64,000 nucleotides of DNA from Progne subis subis (lineage: Eukaryota; Chordata; Aves; Passeriformes; Hirundinidae). The position numbers and the translations under genes are program-made. The notes under the pieces were generated by a model. That model was not told where the DNA came from. It saw only the letters and a list, made by a program, of their open reading frames with translations, and ran no database searches. The stretch is taken from positions 2,728,001 to 2,792,000 of the forward strand of contig JAKJHU010000082.1 of the NCBI GenBank assembly GCA_022316685.1. The letters are read 5' to 3'. Of the stretch, positions 24,201-37,700 are shown piece after piece; position 1 is the first letter of the stretch, and the number at the start of each line of letters is the position of its first letter.

Positions 24201-27200
24201 AATTTCATTACTGCATATAAAATCCATGTAGCCCAAGGTGAAAAATACCACTTTGTTTTCCCCAATTTTTTGAAGAATCTGATCACTATGAAAGCGCTTC
24301 ATTTTTCATTACATGTTGTTGTACCGTGACCTAAGAAGCGTTAAGGGCACAAGAACATGAGAAGTTCTGGATCCAGTTTGTACATCACAGAGGGAGTTAC
24401 TTTAAATTTAGAAACTGGACAAGCTGTGTAAACTACTTCTGCATTTTTGGTTTTGGTTATTTGGTAGGTTTGCTTGGATTGCACAAAAATTGTTCCAAGT
24501 TCCGTCCTGCTCCCATCTGTTCTTGGCTCTGGTCAGCTTCACTGGGAGCAGAGAAATGTGCAGTTAGGTTCTGCTTGTGCAGAACACATCACCACAGTAA
24601 GCTTAAGGCTGGTTCTTAACTCAAATGCCTTTAAATAAAAAGACAAGATTCTCCTGTTGGTATTTTACCCACAAGCCTGAAACACCTCTCAGTGCCATGT
24701 TTCAGGATAAAGGACAGTTTTTATCTGCTTTGGGTCAGTGATCACCAAGTTTTTATTCCTGACAAGGTTGGCTAACTGGAAGAGGAAAGCACTGCACTTG
24801 ATTTTAGATTAAAACATTATTTTAGCTGATTGTGTTTTGCAGCTACAGAGTATAATTGATATATCCTGTCATTGTAATGTTACCACTGACCAAAATTAGC
24901 AGTAAGCTGACCTGAATAAAGATTGGGAGAATTTGGTGCTTGTAACTGTGGCTTTACAGCAGGGTTTCAAAGCATGATTAAACAAAGACACTTCCAATGT
25001 TTGAGGTGGCAGTGAAGGTTTGGAATGTGATCATCTGCTGAACACATTAGTGGATTTCTTAATGCATAATACATATAAATCTGCAACATATCACCATACC
25101 ACGACAGCGTTAGGCCTGTAAAATTAACCAGGAGCATATTATTTTCTAATTAAAAAAGATCAGACCTTTCTCATTGGAAGGGCTACAAGGATGCAGCTCT
25201 TAGAGGCAGAGCAAGAGCAGGTGTTTTTGTTCCCTGTGGCTGCTGCAGGGTCACAGTTAGGTCTGGTACCATGTATGGAACAATCAGTTGGGTCAGTTTT
25301 TCAGGTGGATAAGGAAACTTTATTTAGCCATGGATGTGGAGCCTGCTCACTGTCAGCCCTACCCTCAGGAACAAGTGTCCACATCAAGATAAACGCAAAT
25401 GGGGAGTTCTTCTTGTCAGACTCCAGAGGACGTTTTTCAGGAATGTCCTTTGGAGTCTGACAAGAGATTCCTTCCTAAATAGGACTAAAGGGCTTCAAGC
25501 TCCTGTAGACAGCTCAGATGGCTTCTGCTTTTGCTCCACCTGCTCTCAAAATAGATAATGAACACTTTACAGGATTTGGCAGCCTACGAATGTTTCTCAA
25601 GTGCTCACTTCCCATTGGAGCTGAAGGTGCTGCATGGGGACACGCTCTTGCTAACCTTGAATTGAAGAGATCACAGCAGGAGCATGAACTGACTCATTTC
25701 ACTTCTTTGTGTTCTATGTGCATTCCCTGTGTCTATGGCTAGACAGCAGCTTGTTGGCTCTGTTTCCTGTCTTGTCTTTTATCTTTTCATCCAGATTCAC
25801 CCTCTTTCATTTTGAAGTATTTCAGTTTTGATTTCTGAAAGAGAAAGAAAGGCCTCTGATGAAAGAGGTGGGCTTGATTACCCTTTTTTAGAGACGAGAG
25901 GAAGAAAAAGTGAAGTATTGTGTAGCATGAGTGAGCATTTGCTGAAGAACATATGATTCAGTAGCACCAAGTATTCATGGTTTTATTGTGAAGCAGAATG
26001 AAATTCCCAGTGGTCACAGTTCAGAACAACAGAAGCCCTAATAGGAATGTGGGGTGGGTTTTTTTGTGTTTTTTTTTTTCCCCTGAGAATTTTTCTGCGT
26101 GAATAAATCTAGTTTTCATAATGGAGTGAGGAATACCTTTTTTAACTGACCTCTTTTTGGCTTCTCAGCTTCTTTCACTGTCTACTAGCCAGAGACAAGT
26201 CCTATCAGAAATTGCCCCTTTCATTCTCGAGCCACCTAGAAATCACTTGCTATTTATGGATTAGTGCAGGGAAAGTTATCTGGGGAACTTAAGAGTAAGA
26301 GGGTGCATTCCAAACCACCCTCTGGATCATGCTGCATTCATGTGCATTGTCCAAAACTACCAAAATCTGTTCTCATATCCTGGGTAATGTGCAGAGAGCA
26401 AGAAACAGTGTTTGCAAATATAGTATTGAACAAAATGTAATCAGATTTGTGGCAATTTCTACTGGAATTCTGGGGTGAAATCAGGATGTGTATTTTCACA
26501 TCTGTGAATATACTAGAATGTGTGTTTCAGGAAGAAAGCAACCAGTAATTTTAAACTGGATTCTGATTCCTGCACTAATTCCTCAAGTTTTCAAGAATCA
26601 TACCTGCTCTCTTTAAATAATGAGGGAGAAGATGATAGAACTATGCTGTGATCATTCTGCTACTATTGGTGTCATGTCCCCCATCCTGTCTGTGTTTCCC
26701 CTGGCGTTGATCTTTTGGTGAGGCCCAAAAACAGAGAGAACAAGTATATGGTTTTTGAGACCATATCTTATTTTCGGAACATCCAATAAACATTTAATTT
26801 TCTTGGTTAGTTGTTTTTTTCCCTCCAGAAAGCCTACAAGTTGATCATGTTTGAATCCATCTGTCATGACCAGTTCCTTGGCACATTTCAGATGTGCCAA
26901 AGAAAAATATATTGTCTCATCAGTCCTTGCTTAGCATCAATCTTTAATCTGGTGAGCAACCCTTTGCTACACAACATTTTCCATGAGATGATAATTTACC
27001 TCTTGAGTCACTTATGATTTTTTTTTCCCCTTGGAATGTATGCTTTGGCTCTTACCTTTGACAGTTTCAATCTGCAGCGTTGTTCTGTAGCCAGAATGTT
27101 TTCATCCTCTGCTGGGTGACTGGTGGTTCTTGCTGAGTTTCTTGAGAGAAGTGCTTTAAGGAACCATGTTCACCACTGTGTATCCAAACCCTGGCACTGT

Positions 27201-29898
27201 CTGTACCTCCTGAGCTGGTCAGCAACTGCAGTCCAAACTCGTGGTGCTGCTTAGCACGTTTTCCTTGGACTCACCAGATGAGGTAGCACACAATCAGGTT
27301 TTATAGTGAGGATTTGAGGTATTTTTGTTACTCTGGAAATTACACATGGAATGTAGGTCATGATTTCACGGAGAAAAAAATGGGTCAAAAGTCTTGCTGA
27401 AACAGTGAGGGTCCCCTGGTGCTGTAGGGGTGCAGAAGTGATTTATCCTGTACATGTCTGTCATGGGATCTGCAGCTCTCATGCACACAAAGTGTGAGCA
27501 GATTGGGGTTTAGAATTGGAAGCCCTAATCCTGTGCCTGTCCATACCCAGCACACTCGATGGCCTTAGGGGAAGTCTGTGATGCACAAGGAATGTGGGTT
27601 TGCTGCCAAGTGTTGTAAAATGCAGAGATGACAGCTCTGTTCCACAGAACGCAGTCTAGGGAGATGCAGAGACATCTTTTACGTGGTGCTGGTGTCCTCC
27701 TTTTGGGCAAAAAGGCAACACAGACCAGGAAATCCAGGGCTAAAGGTGGCTGAGGGGTTTTATTGTCTTAAATATAAACTTGTATCTTGCCTTAAAAAAA
27801 ATCCAGCCCAAGCACGGAGTGTTTGTATAGTTTTTCTGGTAGTTTGATTCTGCCTCGGTGACTGAGACGTTCTGCTAAATGGAATTGTTGAATGCAACTT
27901 ACCAAAACTCAATTGACATGATGTGTGAGTTTCATCACTCCCATCCCTTAGTTATGAGCACTCTTACTTTTTTTTTTTTACTTGTAAGTAACGTGTGCTT
28001 CTCACCATAGATTGAGTTAAATTGATTAGGCTGTTAAGCACTGAAGTGATTTTGAGTTGAAATAATCTGAACCAGTTTCCCAGACAGACTGCTTCATCCC
28101 CAAGTCTTGAACAAAAATCCATTGTCATAGGCTCTGGTAAAGCAAGGGTAATGTCCTTCCTTGCCACTTCTCTCTTAGTAGGAAAAGAGAGAGCTTGATG
28201 CCTAGAATGGCTGTCAGTGGTAAATAAAATGGGGAGAGAGGTCTCACAACACAGTGAGATTTCAGGTTGCTGTTACAGGCTGGTCAAATCAGCCAGTGCT
28301 GACTTTCAGCTGAAACAGAGTTCTTGGAAATGCTGAGACTAAAATCACTGTTTTTTTCTTGGGAGAGAAGTTACTGGGGAATAATTTTCAGGTCTGTCCA
28401 GACATTTGTGAGCTTTGGGTTCTGGATTTTGTAGTGACTATGGAAGCAGCACATAGAGTATTCCAGAGGGCTCATTCTGCAAAACCAAGCTTGGGTATGG
28501 TATCCATCTTTGAACAAGGTCCTTCTAGTGGTGGAAGCACTTCTGCCCACAGCTGTCACAAGTGGAATGAGCAATTCAGTTGGAAGCTGGGTGCTGAGCA
28601 GGCAGATTTAGTGCTGCCTTTGGGACAGTGTTGGTGTGTGTGCTTGGGTATCCTTCTCCCCGTCCCTGGCACAATTGGCCTGAGCTGGTACATCGAGTGT
28701 TTTTCCTGCACACATCACTAAAAACACAGTTCCAGAAGCTGAATGCAGGTCCCTTGTTTGCCTGTCAGATGCTAAAGGGAATTAGTGGAATATGAGCTTC
28801 CTCTGGGACAGATCTTCTGGCTGAGCATGCTAATTAGTACTGCAGAAAAGGGAAGTCTGAGGGGAGCAGCTCAGAAGGAGACACTTGAACTAGGCTGGCT
28901 TTGTGTTTTGATTCTCTGGAAAAGAACAGCTTTTCCATTTTATAATACTGTTGGTAGCGAGAAGTCATGCTTGTGCCACTGTGCACTGTCGGCAATGATG
29001 TCTCTGCTCTACTTCAAACAAATCCACTCTTTTGAAAGTGGTGTCTGACCCACTGCAGCATGTTAATAAAGACTGATGGTGGGAATGGAAAATGTTCTGT
29101 TGTCTATACAGGCTAAAAGATAGTGTCAGTTTGACTTCAGACCCTTCCATTCTTTACACTACACAACTGCTCAGCTTCACTGGCTGATTTCCACACATTG
29201 GCCATGAATCTGTCATTTTTTGTGCTGACCTAAAAGGAAAGGCTGTCTTGGAGGTTAAAAATTAACTTAAACAATCTTGAGTGAGTATTTGTGTGGCTGC
29301 TTTCCCACACTTTTGCCTGCATCACAGCAACAGACTGCTTCAGTAATTGGAGAATTTGCTTCATGAGTCTGCGATGTTATTGCAGGTTGATCTCTTTTGC
29401 AGGTGATGTGTGTGTGAGTAACTGGCAATTAGAAGTTCTGCATTACTGTCTGTGCTGCCCTCATGGCCAATCTCGGTGTCACTCCAGCAGTACAGAATCC
29501 AGAGTCTCTTTGCAAGGCTGTACACAGCTGATGGGCTGGGGGATAGAAGTGCCCCTCTTCTGTTTCAAAATACCTCTGTGATGATTGGTTTGTTTTAGGG
29601 AACTAACAAATCTCCTGACATGAATCTGAAAATGTGTTAACAGCCTTTCAGCTCAACTTGAGCACCTGTTATCTTAGAATAGAAAGATGAAGGAAAAAAA
29701 GAAAAAATGCATTAAAACAGGAAACTCAATAAAAAAATACAAAGTCTTGCCCGATGAAAACAACTATGAAGACTTGGATAGTGAAAACTTTTTAAAAAAA
29801 AAAAATTGAGAGAGAGCTTGCTTTGAAGTATTAGTAGTTAATAAAGAACCAACTCATAATGTGAAGACAAGCCCCATGCCAGACAGCTACATTCAGGC

Positions 29899-29924
29899 TT
29901 TTTTTTTTTTTTTTTTTTTTTTTT
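29899..29924. repeat. Poly(T) run of 26
   Basis: This uninterrupted T26 is the longest homopolymer in the window. In birds, long poly-A tails are unusual because CR1 has none. This could therefore be the poly-A of a minus-strand processed retrocopy, but the adjacent sequence (29925 onward) shows no recognisable gene. ACAGCTAC occurs on both sides (29883-29890 and 29934-29941), too close to be an insertion's target-site duplication. Confidence 0.8.
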
Positions 29925-32900
29925 AACTATGTCACAGCTACTTCACCCTGTAATTCCTCATCTGAAAAGGGAATTTAGGGCCTGGCCCTGGGCCAGATTG
30001 CATTTCTTCCTCAACTAATCAAGGCTCTTTATGCTAGACGCTCAAGTTAGGCCTTGGATTAGTGTTCTAGACTGGCATACCTTTGATTCCTGAATTACAG
30101 AACCATCAAAAACCTGTTGGTTTCAGCAAGAGCAGGGTAGTGTCCCACAGAGCATACCAGGGCAATAGCTGACTGGGAAATACCACAGTGAAACATTTGT
30201 GAATCAAACTTATTTCCTCTTCCCCTAGGTGGTGGTATCCAAGATGTCCACAAGGAACAATTTAGTAATTCATCTGTAACTGGCATGAATATTTTGTTCA
30301 AATAAGATGCCTAATCTGGTAGCAGGTTGCCAAACAAGCTTGAAGAGCTGGTTGGTCAACAGGCAGAAATGAATACCAAATATTTTCCTTGCTGTCTCCC
30401 ATATTTTTGGAAACTTTAGAAGCCAGAAATGTGCATTGGAAATGTACATTAAAATGATCCCCCAAATGAATTACTCAGCTATTTCTGGAAGAACATTGCA
30501 AATTCGCTTCTGTGGTGGTGTTGGCCTCCTTGAATCATTATTAATTAGGAACTTTAGCTCTTTAGCAGGCTGCTAATTAAATTGGGCTGCAGTAATACAG
30601 ACAAGTAAAGGACCTTTATCCATTCTCTGCCAAGATAGTCATATATCCTGGGGTTGTCATGAGGAAAATCCAGCCAAGCTGCCAGTTTCCCTTCCTCTAG
30701 GGATGACGTGTCACATTTCATTTGACGACCTGTCTAGTTACAGTGGATCTCTCCCTCCTTTTCTTTTAATTTTAGATTTGTTTATCTCATCCTTTTTCAA
30801 GGCGAGAGTTCAGCCCGACAGTGCCTTTTGACTGGGTTTGTGGGCTCTTAATCAGTCAAGTATGTAATTCAGCTCTGTCCTGAAGGCAGTGCTGGCCATT
30901 GTGTGGAAACTGAAGGCAAGGCAAGAAGTTACCAGCAGTGGCATCTCTGTAATCATAAACACTGCCCCAGTTCTACAAATCTGCTGAACTCTGATGTTTT
31001 TTCTCCTGTGAAACTTATTTAAGCTAAAGGTGCCTTACAAAGTGCTTCACTCGCTCCAGACAAAGCCTCATTTCTCTGACCTTATTGTGGCGGTGATGGT
31101 TTACTTCACTCTATCACCCAGTTTGCTGTTTGCTTTACCTAAAGTAACATGATGATGGAGGAGTTTTGTTCTGTCACTTCTCTCTCTCCTTTTTGATGAC
31201 AAAAAGATGCTGAAGGAAAAGAAAGTTGCAGAGGAGCAGTTTTGTGACGTCTTGGTAAAGTTAGCTACCAACTGTTGGCTGAGGTGCAGTGGGAGAGGAT
31301 TTCCACCCTGTTGTGGGCTTCTTTGTAGCTGGGGACCTTTAAGTTGGGAAGTCCCTTCCATATTCCTTGCTGGGCTATTGCTAGGAAACTATAGCACAAT
31401 ATTTCTATGTCACTGCCCTCTCAGCTGCTTCTCTGTGTGAGAGAGAACGTTTAAGGAAAACTGATGTTCCTGTGCTTCAGGGAGAGTAAGGCTTGTGTGA
31501 TCTCTGGCTGCTCCATGTCCTCCTGAGCACCAGGGGAGGATGGTGTTGGAGAAGTGAGAAGATAAACGCAGGGCTGCAGTGAGCAAGGAGTTAACTTTGA
31601 TTTCCCACCTTCCAAGTGTTGAATTCCAAAGCCCTGTTGAACAGAAACTGCAACACGTTTACATTTTTTGCTAGCTAAGCTGTTCTGGTATTGATCAAAA
31701 TCTGTTCTTGCAGTCACCATCTTACCTAAAGAGCTGACGTGTTATCTCTGAGATGGTAATCTTTTCTACCAAGGAAAATCCCCACAAAACCATTTAATTT
31801 TCATGTTCTCTTGTTCTGATCTGGATATATTTTTTCCTGGAAATTTATAGCTCGTCAAACAAGTTCTGTGGGTAGGATTTTCCAGCTGAAGAATATCAAA
31901 GGCATGGTGTGCATGTCACCTCCTGGTCCAAATCACAATTTAAACCATATCAGGGTGATTTGAAACTTGCTTAATACAAGAGGATTCTCATAGATTTGTG
32001 ACCTACCCTGTTATCGCTCTTACATTTGCATCATATTTTCCATCAGTATATGAGAAGCATATTAATTAATATTGATTTTCATTAAAAAATAAAATTAAAT
32101 TTAGTATCATCTTTTCTCTCCCAAATTCAGTATTTGAGTTTTCTTGTAATTTTTAACTTGGGATAATATTGGGATTTTCTCTCAGATTTTCTTGTTTGAC
32201 TTTCAGTCTTCCAGAGAGATCGGTATCTTTCCTTGCCAGACTGAAATGTACATCTGAGATTGTTATAAACAGCTAATCAGACCCTGGAATTCTTCATAGG
32301 ATGGGAAGCGAAAGTCACAACACTGATTTGTGCTTTCATGTTACAGGATTTACCAACACATGAAAATGCCTACAGTGGGATATTGAAACTAAACATAGTG
32401 TGGATTAAAAATGATGTGAATTAAAATCCTCTGTTTTTTTAAAAAAAGCCTTAAAATCCTTAGCATGAGGAGACTGCACAGTTGTCTTTAAAGACATGCA
32501 GCCCTTCAGTGAGTTTATTATACTGGGATCACAAGGTTAGCCTACTGTTGGGCACATGTGAATAAAGAATAAGCTGACCTAAGACAATTCAACATAGGGT
32601 TCGCAATAAATTCCAAATTACCAGCTTAAAAAACTGTGAATTTTTCTGCAAACTTGGGACAAAAGTTTCCCTGTGAACAAGGACACTGATTAATCAAGGC
32701 TGTGTAACATACCTAAGGAAGTAATGTGTAGTCATATTTTTTCTGCTATATAATGTACCTAGAGATGTAATGTGTAGCAATATTTTCTTTTTTCCAAGCA
32801 AGTTCCAAGTCTTTTCAGCCAAAAATGTTGTTTAGTCTTCTATTAACTCCATTAATTCAGTTCACTCTATTCAGAAAAGGGAAATCTCAGATCCTTGAAA

Positions 32901-34234
32901 AACAGGTTAGTGTTTCCAGCCCAGCCTCTGTCATGAAGGTATCATGGCTGCTTTGTTTCACAGAAAGGGCTCTGGCTTCAAAGACCTCTGCATGTTTCAT
33001 ATGCATGAGAAGTTTCTGCAAAGCATCTTCTCACCAGCACTGTTCCACATGAGCACAACAGGATGATCCTAGCACATAGGTGATGGTTCTCCTGAGGCAG
33101 GAAGAGAGGCAAGAAGCTGTTTCACAGGGCCAATCTTTAACTGAACAGAGGAAATTTTCTCCTGGTACCAGAGCTGGACTGTTTATCATTTGTATGGATG
33201 GGGCAGGACGATTTCATCAGCTGTTTCCTCACAATCCCTGTGTATCGTTGTGGGTTCAATTTCAACAGGGGAAATTCTGAATAGATTCTGCCCTCCCTCC
33301 CCAGTTCTGTCATCTCACTGCCTACTGCTTTCACACTAGCAGGGGGAGAAAGCTATCATCAGACTTGTGTGTCTGGCACTCCTGCTTCCTCCTGTGCTCC
33401 TGTTCGTTGCTGAAATTGCAGAGTGGTTCTGTTGCCTGCTGGCTGTAGTTGGCTGCTCCGAAGTTCTGGAGATTATTTTGTGCACCTCCAAAACTCAGCA
33501 TTGCATGAGTTTGCTATTCAGCGTAGCATGGGGGATAGAAAGATGATGCTGTGCTCTTGACCAAATGATGCACAGCAAAACTCTTCAGCTAAGAGTCTAA
33601 AGCTAAGCTTTGGTCTTTCCTTTAATATTCATATTGTCAGTTCTTATCTGGTGTTTCTTCATATTTCCCACTGTAATCCGGTCACCTGCTGGGCTCATCT
33701 GAATTTGTTACTTGAAACGTGAAGCTCCAGTCTTTAGTTCTCCGTTGTGTTTCTGCTGTTCATGTCTGAGTGACCATATTTGGACACTTTGCAGGCTGCC
33801 TGCCCTAGGTGGGGGTGTTGGTCGGGCCCTTGGTTAGCTCTGGGACAGGCTGCAGACTCTGTTCATCACTGTTATCCAGATGCTTATCAGCAGCTCTCAA
33901 ACTCCAGCCCTTGTTTGGCTGCCCAGCTGCAGTGATTAAAGCTCCATTGTTCTCGAGCTCACAGAGCCGTTGCTGCAGCCCACAAGCGGGAGGCCCAAGT
34001 GTCCTTCTGTTTGCCAGAGCCTCCCACCCAGGGTTTGGAGGCAAGCAGCTCTTGTATAGTTTAGAAGTCTCCTCACTTTCTGCTCTACTCTCTGGGGCGA
34101 GCTGTGATCCTCACGCAGGAGCCTCACAAAAGGCCACCAACCCCAAAGGAGCCTTCAGGTAGAGTTGGGAAAGCCTTGCACGAGGGCCAGGCAGTAGGGG
34201 TGGGACAGAAAGATGAATTGTCCCACTCTGTGCT

Positions 34235-34731
34235 GCTGCAGCCTCTTTGAGTGCTCTGTGCCCCTGTGGGTGCCACAAGAGAAGGAGGATCTGCAGCTAT
34301 TGGAGAATGTCCAGAGGAGGCTGTGAAGATGCTGAAGGGCCTTGAGGAGAAGCCATACGAGGAGCAGCTGAGGTCACTTGGCTTGTTCAGGAGAAGAGTG
34401 AGGGCAAACCTCATTGCCATCTACAGCTTCCTCCTGAGGGGGAAAGGAGGGGCAGACACAGAGTTCTTCTCTCTGGTGACCAGCAACAGGACCTGAGTGA
34501 ACAGCATGGAGCTGTCAGGGCAGATTTAGATAGCATATTAGAAAAAGCCAGAGGGTGGCTGGGCACTGGCCAGGCTCCCCAGGGCTGTGCTCACAGCACC
34601 AGGCCTGACACAGCTCCAGGAGTGTCTGGACATCACTCAGGGCCACATGGGGGGTGACTCCTGGGGTGTCCTGTGTGCAGCTGGGAGGTGCACTTCTTGT
34701 GGGTCCCTTCCGACTCAGGCTATTCTATGAC
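34235..34731 (+). mobile_element. CR1 LINE 3' fragment, plus orientation
   Basis: The order of diagnostic CR1 segments is clear: GAGAATGTCCAGAGGAGGCT, a GAGGAGCAGCTGAGGTCACT block, CCTCATTGCCATCTACAGCT, CAGAGGGTGGCTGGGCACTG, GGCTCCCCAGGGCTGTG and GTGGGTCCCTTCCGACTCAG, ending in ATTCTATGA. This covers the end of the reverse-transcriptase ORF region and the 3' UTR. The 81-codon ORF on the + strand (34251-34496) is a relic of it. The copy is moderately diverged and not autonomous. The left edge is approximate. Confidence 0.9.
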
Positions 34732-37700
34732 AACAGATGATTGGGACTTCTCCTCTCCCATCCTTTACAAGTGGAACTCATCCAGTTTCTTTAAATGAAG
34801 CAAGACAGAACTTCTGGGTTTGAATCAAATCACAACATGGCTGCAGCAAAACCATTTTGAACAAAACGTAGTGCAGGCAATTCCTCACAAACTTGGATGA
34901 AAAGCTGAGAAATATTCCAGTCTTGCATCCCTTAGTCAGCCAGAAATATCCCAGGGCGTGTTAAAGGATAGAGCTGTGCAGGCAGGAGTTACAGCCCTTC
35001 CTGGAACTTCCTCCTGGGTGGGTAAAGGGTTTGTACAAAGGAAATTTGATCAATTCAATTCAGACTAGGGAATTAAAATTGCAAGAATCTCTTATCTTCT
35101 AGAATATATTTCCTTACAAGACTTACATGATTGTAATATTTTCTTACATTGTATGCAAAGTTCTTAAAAAATATTACTTTTAAAGAATCTGGAGCCCTAC
35201 CCTGGCATTTGGAAGCATCCAGATTCCCCTAGAGTTTAATGAAGCTTTGCTGTGCACTGTCCAATAACCCTTGACTGACAAGGGAGTTGATGTGCCTGTT
35301 ATTTGGGGGTGCCAAGACAGGCATTTGAACTTCTCACATAAAAAGGCAGCCCAGGTACAGCTGAGCACACAGTCCTCTAGGAACCCCCTGCCTGTACACT
35401 TGGCTCCTCAATACTTCCTCCTGTGCACGTGGAGTTAACATCCTGACAGCTCCATGGAATGGTTTGGAGCATGCAGCAGAGCAGAACCCATCTCCTCACA
35501 GGCAGAAATGTTCAGCACAGGGGTCCGAATGGAGTTCTCTGCTTATGAAGGGGTTTTCGTGTTTAGTTGTTTTCAGTGCCGACTGATCCTTAATTTGTCA
35601 TCTTTAATTAATTTTAAAATAAAATACAGGGCCATCAGGGACTTGCTGAGTCGCTGCCTTTAGAGTCTCCAATAAGAACAGTCCTCTTTCTCTTACAGCT
35701 GGTTCTGTTCTGGGGCACTTCTATAACTTCTTTTCCAGCAGTGTCTCTAAATTGATTAGATTGTCCTGCTTTTATCACTCCCATTTAGGAGGCTGTTCCT
35801 GGAGCTTACTGCTCTCAAAGTTACAAGCCTTCTGCAATAAAAACGTCTCCCCAGTCTTAAATTCCCTTACAGCAAGTTTGTACGTGTTTGTCCTTGTGCT
35901 AGAGTTGTCCTTCCAGTTGAAAGCTTCTCCCTCCCCGTGCCCCAATTGTGTAGGTGTTTCTCTTCAAGACACCCCTGCTTATCACAGGGGGCCTTCTCTG
36001 TGCCAGAAGAGCTGGGCTTTGTCCTTAAAGGTTATTTCCTCAAACAAGGATACTCGTGCTTTGTGAATTTTATTCCTGCAGTTGAAAAGAACCTCAGCTC
36101 CCTCTGACCCATGGGAGTTCTCCTCACAGCATATGTCCTTCTTAAGTAAAAATCCTCCATGTGGGAATTCTCAGACTCCTGTAAGTGTTCGCGTAGCAGA
36201 GAGAATCCTCAGGTAACACACTAGCCAGATGTTTCTGAGCAAAAAAAAAAATGCTTGAGTGCTAGAGGGTTGGGGATGTCACAGTCAAGTTATAATTAGA
36301 ACTGCCACCATTTAGTGATCCTTCTGCCCTGAAAAGATTCTTACCCTTGCATTTATATCATAAGCACAAACTTCTTCCAGAAACACTGTATGCAAATGAG
36401 ATATTTGTGCTAAAATATCTGGCATCCTCTATCTTGCCTGTTTTTTGGACAGTTTATGTCACATTGAAGATTTGAAGCTTCTGGGCCCTAGATTAATGGC
36501 CCTGTCTAGTTCCGTACATTCCTTGAAATTTGTTTATATCTGTGGAGGCTAAATGGAGTTGATGATTATAGAGACTATATTGTGGCTTCAGCTGTACAAG
36601 GAGAAACCTGAATTCCACCCTTCCTAAGCAGGTCTTTAGTCGCTTGTGCTGAGATCAGCATGGGACTAACCTTGCCTAGGAAGACAGTTTAGAATGAGTA
36701 ATTCTCACTCAGTGATCAAGATTTTGCTTATTATTGTTTCAGCTGTCATGTTTAGGTGATTTATTTGAATGCTTGGATAAAATTTTTGCTTTGATTTTTG
36801 GAAAAAAAAAATAATTAATAAGTGTATCATGGTTGAGGCAAGAAATCCCCATTAGCAAGAATGGGATGTTGAACTAATTCTTGGCTGATATGTTTGCATT
36901 CCTGTCAGATAACAGCCAGATTTACAGGGTCCTTTACAGGTTTTGTGGTCAGATTCCTCTCTTGAGACAAACTGACTTGCATTTTGCTAAAAAATTTGAG
37001 GTTCAGCTGAAATGTAAAGCAAGTCTTTTGTGTCTTCCAAGGTAACATGACATTAACTGTGACATGAATGTTACAGGCTCTATAAAATAACAGGGTTTGG
37101 AGTCCTTTGTTTTGAATTTCCTTAGTGTGTGTATGCTATTGAAGGAAATCTCTCTCTTTGTTCTCACTCCCATGTTCCTCCTCAGAGGAATGTTTTTATA
37201 GCTGGGATACTGAAGATCTGAAGCAATGTCAGAAAAACAGAAAGCACAGGCTAAAAATCATCTAAACCTCAGTGATAGCCTCAGCCTGGAGCTCTCTGCT
37301 GCTACTGCTCTCAAGTGCTTGCTCGTTTCTGGTTTTCAGGCTCTTTCCCTCACCCTTGGTTTGCAGGGGAGGCACTGCTCCTTTCAGCAGCAACCACAGG
37401 TGATGTCTCCTCCTCATGTGTGCTATAAAGTTATATAACCACAACAGGTATAAAGTTTCTGGTTTATATACACCAAGGATTGCCCCAGGAAAAACCATCT
37501 GTTAAATTGGCTTGGAGACTTCTGTTGGGAGCCCAAATCTTTGCACATCTAGAGTGAGGCAGCTTTAAGACCAGGCTAAGATAATTTCTGAGTTTCTTGC
37601 ATTGACTCCCCTATTTCCAAAAACCCATAGGTGAGATTTAAAATGTAATTTGAATTATTTGTTTCAGATGAGGATAATAAATTCCTTTAAAGTAAAACTT

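Larger units (their letters stand above)
16302..34234. other. Intron segment, mostly unique, candidate enhancers
   Basis: No gene or interspersed repeat was recognised over almost 18 kb. It is AT-leaning, with several homeodomain-motif (TAATTA/TAATTG) clusters near 18.86-18.94, 21.66-21.72, 24.06-24.20, 30.52-30.62 and 32.03-32.10 kb. A 26-base poly(T) lies at 29899-29924. The end, about 33.78-34.2 kb, is more CpG-rich. ORFs of 80-140 codons occur on both strands at chance frequency. Confidence 0.4.

Noticed and set aside
33809..34162. 117-codon plus-strand ORF just before the CR1 copy
   Set aside because: Open because of GC-rich sequence. Equally open on the minus strand, with no known domain.
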